A stretch of 64,000 bases of DNA from Mesobacillus subterraneus (GTDB taxonomy: Bacteria > Bacillota > Bacilli > Bacillales > Cytobacillaceae). Location of the stretch: NCBI RefSeq assembly GCF_023715485.1, contig NZ_JAMBOF010000019.1:1-64000 (forward strand). Direction: 5' to 3'. The notes under the pieces were generated by a model, which was given only the letters and a program-made list of their open reading frames with translations, ran no database searches and had not been told where the DNA came from. Of this stretch, positions 62,619 to 64,000 are shown in pieces. The position numbers and the translations under genes are program-made. The stretch's first letter is position 1; every line of letters begins with the position of its first letter.

Positions 62619-63182
62619 TTATACGTGTCGCAATTGTTGCCTTAAGGCTTCTCTTCCTCGATGTATTCTTGTTTTCACCGTACCAAGAGGGAGATCGAGT
62701 ATTTCACTGATCTCATTCAAACTAAGTTCCTCAATATACTTTAATACGATAACCGACCTATATTTATCGGGTAATTTGGAAATTTCTTTTTGAATCGTGT
62801 CATGCAGCTCGATGCTTTCGACTTCGTCCTCTGGCAAAGGAGTTTCAGAAGGAACTTGGGAATACATTGTCAAGCCTTCTGTTCCAGGCACTTCCGCATC
62901 AAGAAAATAATCCGGTTTCTTTTTGCGGATCCGGTCAATACAAAGGTTCGTAGCAATTCTGTACAGCCAAGTGGAAAACTTCAAGCTTTGATTGAAGCTG
63001 TTAATATTGATATATGCACGTATGAATGCTTCCTGTGCAATATCCTCTGCTTCATGTCTGTTGCCTAGCATACGGTAGCAAAGCTGAAATACCTTGTCCT
63101 TGTAGATTTCAACAATTTCCCCATAGGCATTTTGGTCTCCCTTAATTACCTGTTTAATTCTCTGTTTAACTATGGTTTCCAT
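62619..63182 (-). CDS. sigW: ECF sigma factor SigW
   Basis: A 187-aa ECF sigma factor controlling envelope stress and antimicrobial resistance genes. Region 2 (GNRHEAEDIAQEAFIRAY, FSTWLYRIATNLCIDRIRKKKPDY) and region 4 (SLNEISEILDLPLGTVKTRIHRGREAL) closely match B. subtilis SigW, which is also 187 aa. ATG 63182 is preceded by GGAGG; the frame to 63206 is an artefact. An autoregulatory promoter lies upstream. Confidence 0.97.
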   Translation of the reverse strand: METIVKQRIKQVIKGDQNAYGEIVEIYKDKVFQLCYRMLGNRHEAEDIAQEAFIRAYININSFNQSLKFSTWLYRIATNLCIDRIRKKKPDYFLDAEVPGTEGLTMYSQVPSETPLPEDEVESIELHDTIQKEISKLPDKYRSVIVLKYIEELSLNEISEILDLPLGTVKTRIHRGREALRQQLRHV

Positions 63183-63220
63183 TATTATTTTACCTCCGCG
63201 CTTCATGCGGCTAATCGATA

Positions 63221-63247
63221 TACGAATCGATTCCGGAAAAGGTTTCG
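63221..63247 (-). promoter_or_regulatory. Sigma-W autoregulatory promoter of sigW
   Basis: Minus strand CGAAAC (63242-63247), 17 bp, CGTA (63221-63224). This is the ECF-type AAC/CGTA signature at the place where the autoregulated B. subtilis promoter lies. Confidence 0.82.
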
Positions 63248-63380
63248 TTTTTTTTATAAAAACTTGCTTAAAGTTGTGAAATTGACAAAATTATACTCTA
63301 ACCGACTATGTACAACCTTTTGGTGCAAAAAATGTCTAAAAACATCAATAAGTTTATGTTAACAAATTTTTACCAGTTTG

Positions 63381-63406
63381 GTTTAAAAAGATTTTTTCAG
63401 GGGTAT
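63381..63406 (+). promoter_or_regulatory. Consensus sigma-B promoter before the Spo0E-like gene
   Basis: GTTTAA (63381-63386), 14 bp, GGGTAT (63401-63406): an exact match to the sigma-B consensus at the standard spacing, 39 bp before the ATG. A TATATT at 63415 could be a minor sigma-A -10. Confidence 0.85.
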
Positions 63407-63445
63407 AAAGGGACTATATTTTAGTGAAAGCGAGGAAAGTTCGCA

Positions 63446-63616
63446 ATGTGTGCAGAAACGTTATTGAAGGATATTGAGAATTGCCGAAAAGAAATGGTTG
63501 AACTCGCAGCAAAAACCTCGCTGTCAAATCAACGGGTGGTAGCGATCAGCACGAAACTCGACCATTTACTAAATAAATATTATCATCTATCTGACAAAAA
63601 GACATTTCTATATTAA
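63446..63616 (+). CDS. Spo0E-family aspartyl-phosphate phosphatase
   Basis: A 56-aa two-helix protein with the Spo0E signature: SLSNQRVVAISTKLDHLLNKY, in which the SxxLDxLLN core binds the response regulator. Such proteins dephosphorylate Spo0A~P and delay sporulation. GAGGAAAG precedes ATG at 9 nt. It is alone on the plus strand between sigW and arginase, under a sigma-B promoter and closed by a strong terminator. Confidence 0.85.
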   Translation: MCAETLLKDIENCRKEMVELAAKTSLSNQRVVAISTKLDHLLNKYYHLSDKKTFLY

Positions 63617-63630
63617 ATATTAATGATAAA

Positions 63631-63669
63631 GGAGCAGCAGCCACGATTCGGCTGCTGCTCCTATTTTTT
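63631..63669. terminator. Strong bidirectional terminator
   Basis: Perfect 12-bp stem GGAGCAGCAGCC/GGCTGCTGCTCC with 7-nt loop; TATTTTTT follows on the plus strand. It ends the Spo0E-like gene and probably arginase on the minus strand. Confidence 0.92.
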
Positions 63670-63714
63670 CACCCAACAATACATTTGTATTCATCACTGG
63701 TTAGAGATATGCAA

Positions 63715-64000
63715 TTACAGAAGCTTTTCTCCAAACAAAGAGCCCATCAAGGCAACCGCCGCCACAGCCGTTTTATTTTTCTCATCAAGGATTGGATTAA
63801 CCTCCACGAATTCAGCGGATGTGATGATTTTCGCCTCTGCCAGCATCTCCATTGCCAAATGGCTCTCACGATAGCTGATGCCGCCCATAACCGGGGTCCC
63901 AACACCGGGAGCGTCTGTAGGATCCAGTCCATCAAGATCAAGTGATAGATGGACGCCATCTGTCTTTTCGTTTAAATAGGTAATTGTTTCTTCCATTACC
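63715..64000 (-). CDS. rocF: Arginase, C-terminal part (runs off the window)
   Basis: The last 95 or so residues of an arginase/ureohydrolase hydrolysing arginine to ornithine and urea. The manganese site [18 protein letters not shown], with its DxD, and the trailing [11 protein letters not shown] are diagnostic. About 200 N-terminal residues lie beyond the right edge; the ATG at 63996 is internal. Agmatinase is the alternative, but the DAPGVGTP context favours arginase. Confidence 0.93.
   Translation of the reverse strand, partial: VMEETITYLNEKTDGVHLSLDLDGLDPTDAPGVGTPVMGGISYRESHLAMEMLAEAKIITSAEFVEVNPILDEKNKTAVAAVALMGSLFGEKLL

Overview
The window reads as a chromosomal stretch of an endospore-forming Bacillaceae (Bacillus sensu lato, moderate GC, not B. 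subtilis itself). Support comes from a complete eight-gene rsb-sigB operon, the spore-cortex gene cmpA, a KinB-type sporulation kinase, a Spo0E-family phosphatase, a glmS ribozyme, the sigW-rsiW pair and near-identity of MazF and SigW to their Bacillus counterparts. Everything is inferred from reading the sequence; no database search was run.

Layout. 1-1500: 5' end of a 16S rRNA preceded by 11 tRNA genes, all minus strand, behind one consensus sigma-A promoter. 1.5-17 kb: the block known from the B. subtilis ydc/rsb region in inverted orientation: sprT-like, cmpA (37 aa), tex, rsbX-sigB-rsbW-rsbV-rsbU-rsbT-rsbS-rsbRA, mazF-mazE, alr, a YdcC-type lipoprotein, acpS, rhomboid, ydbT-ydbS. 17-25 kb: uvsE, cshA, an esterase, murF-ddl, a slipin. 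25-33 kb: uspA, a SulP permease, a VOC protein, and a B12-riboswitch-controlled btuF-btuC-btuD/cbiZ operon. 33-40 kb: rodA with a GNAT gene, TauE/SafE, DedA, a channel-like protein with five TM-helix repeats, a small membrane protein. 40-48 kb: methylthioribose-type kinase with a class II aldolase, a KinB-like kinase, a cold-shock gene, a 57-aa ORF, an MMPL exporter, a 4-TM protein. 48-55 kb: an HssRS-like heme sensor pair, an M14 peptidase, a CocE-type hydrolase, a NERD protein, a 17-unit tandem array, an MBL hydrolase. 56-64 kb: glmS with ribozyme, glmM, cdaR, cdaA, rsiW, sigW, a Spo0E-like gene, and the 3' end of arginase.

How it fits together. General stress (sigma-B), envelope stress (sigma-W), c-di-AMP synthesis (CdaA/CdaR) and cell-wall precursor supply (GlmM/GlmS, MurF, Ddl, Alr, RodA) dominate. 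Sigma-B-type promoters lie before rsbV, apparently also before rsbRA, and in textbook form before the Spo0E-family phosphatase gene at 63.4 kb, which suggests stress input into sporulation timing.

The intergenic DNA is unusually structured. Several dispersed hairpin-forming repeat families occur, and unrelated intergenic tandem arrays have periods of exactly 52 bp (4.7 and 54 kb) or about 21 bp (12.3, 18.4 and 36.5 kb), close to 5 and 2 turns of B-DNA. These arrays, and the 17-unit array whose every unit looks like a hairpin with a T-tract, are the least explained features here.
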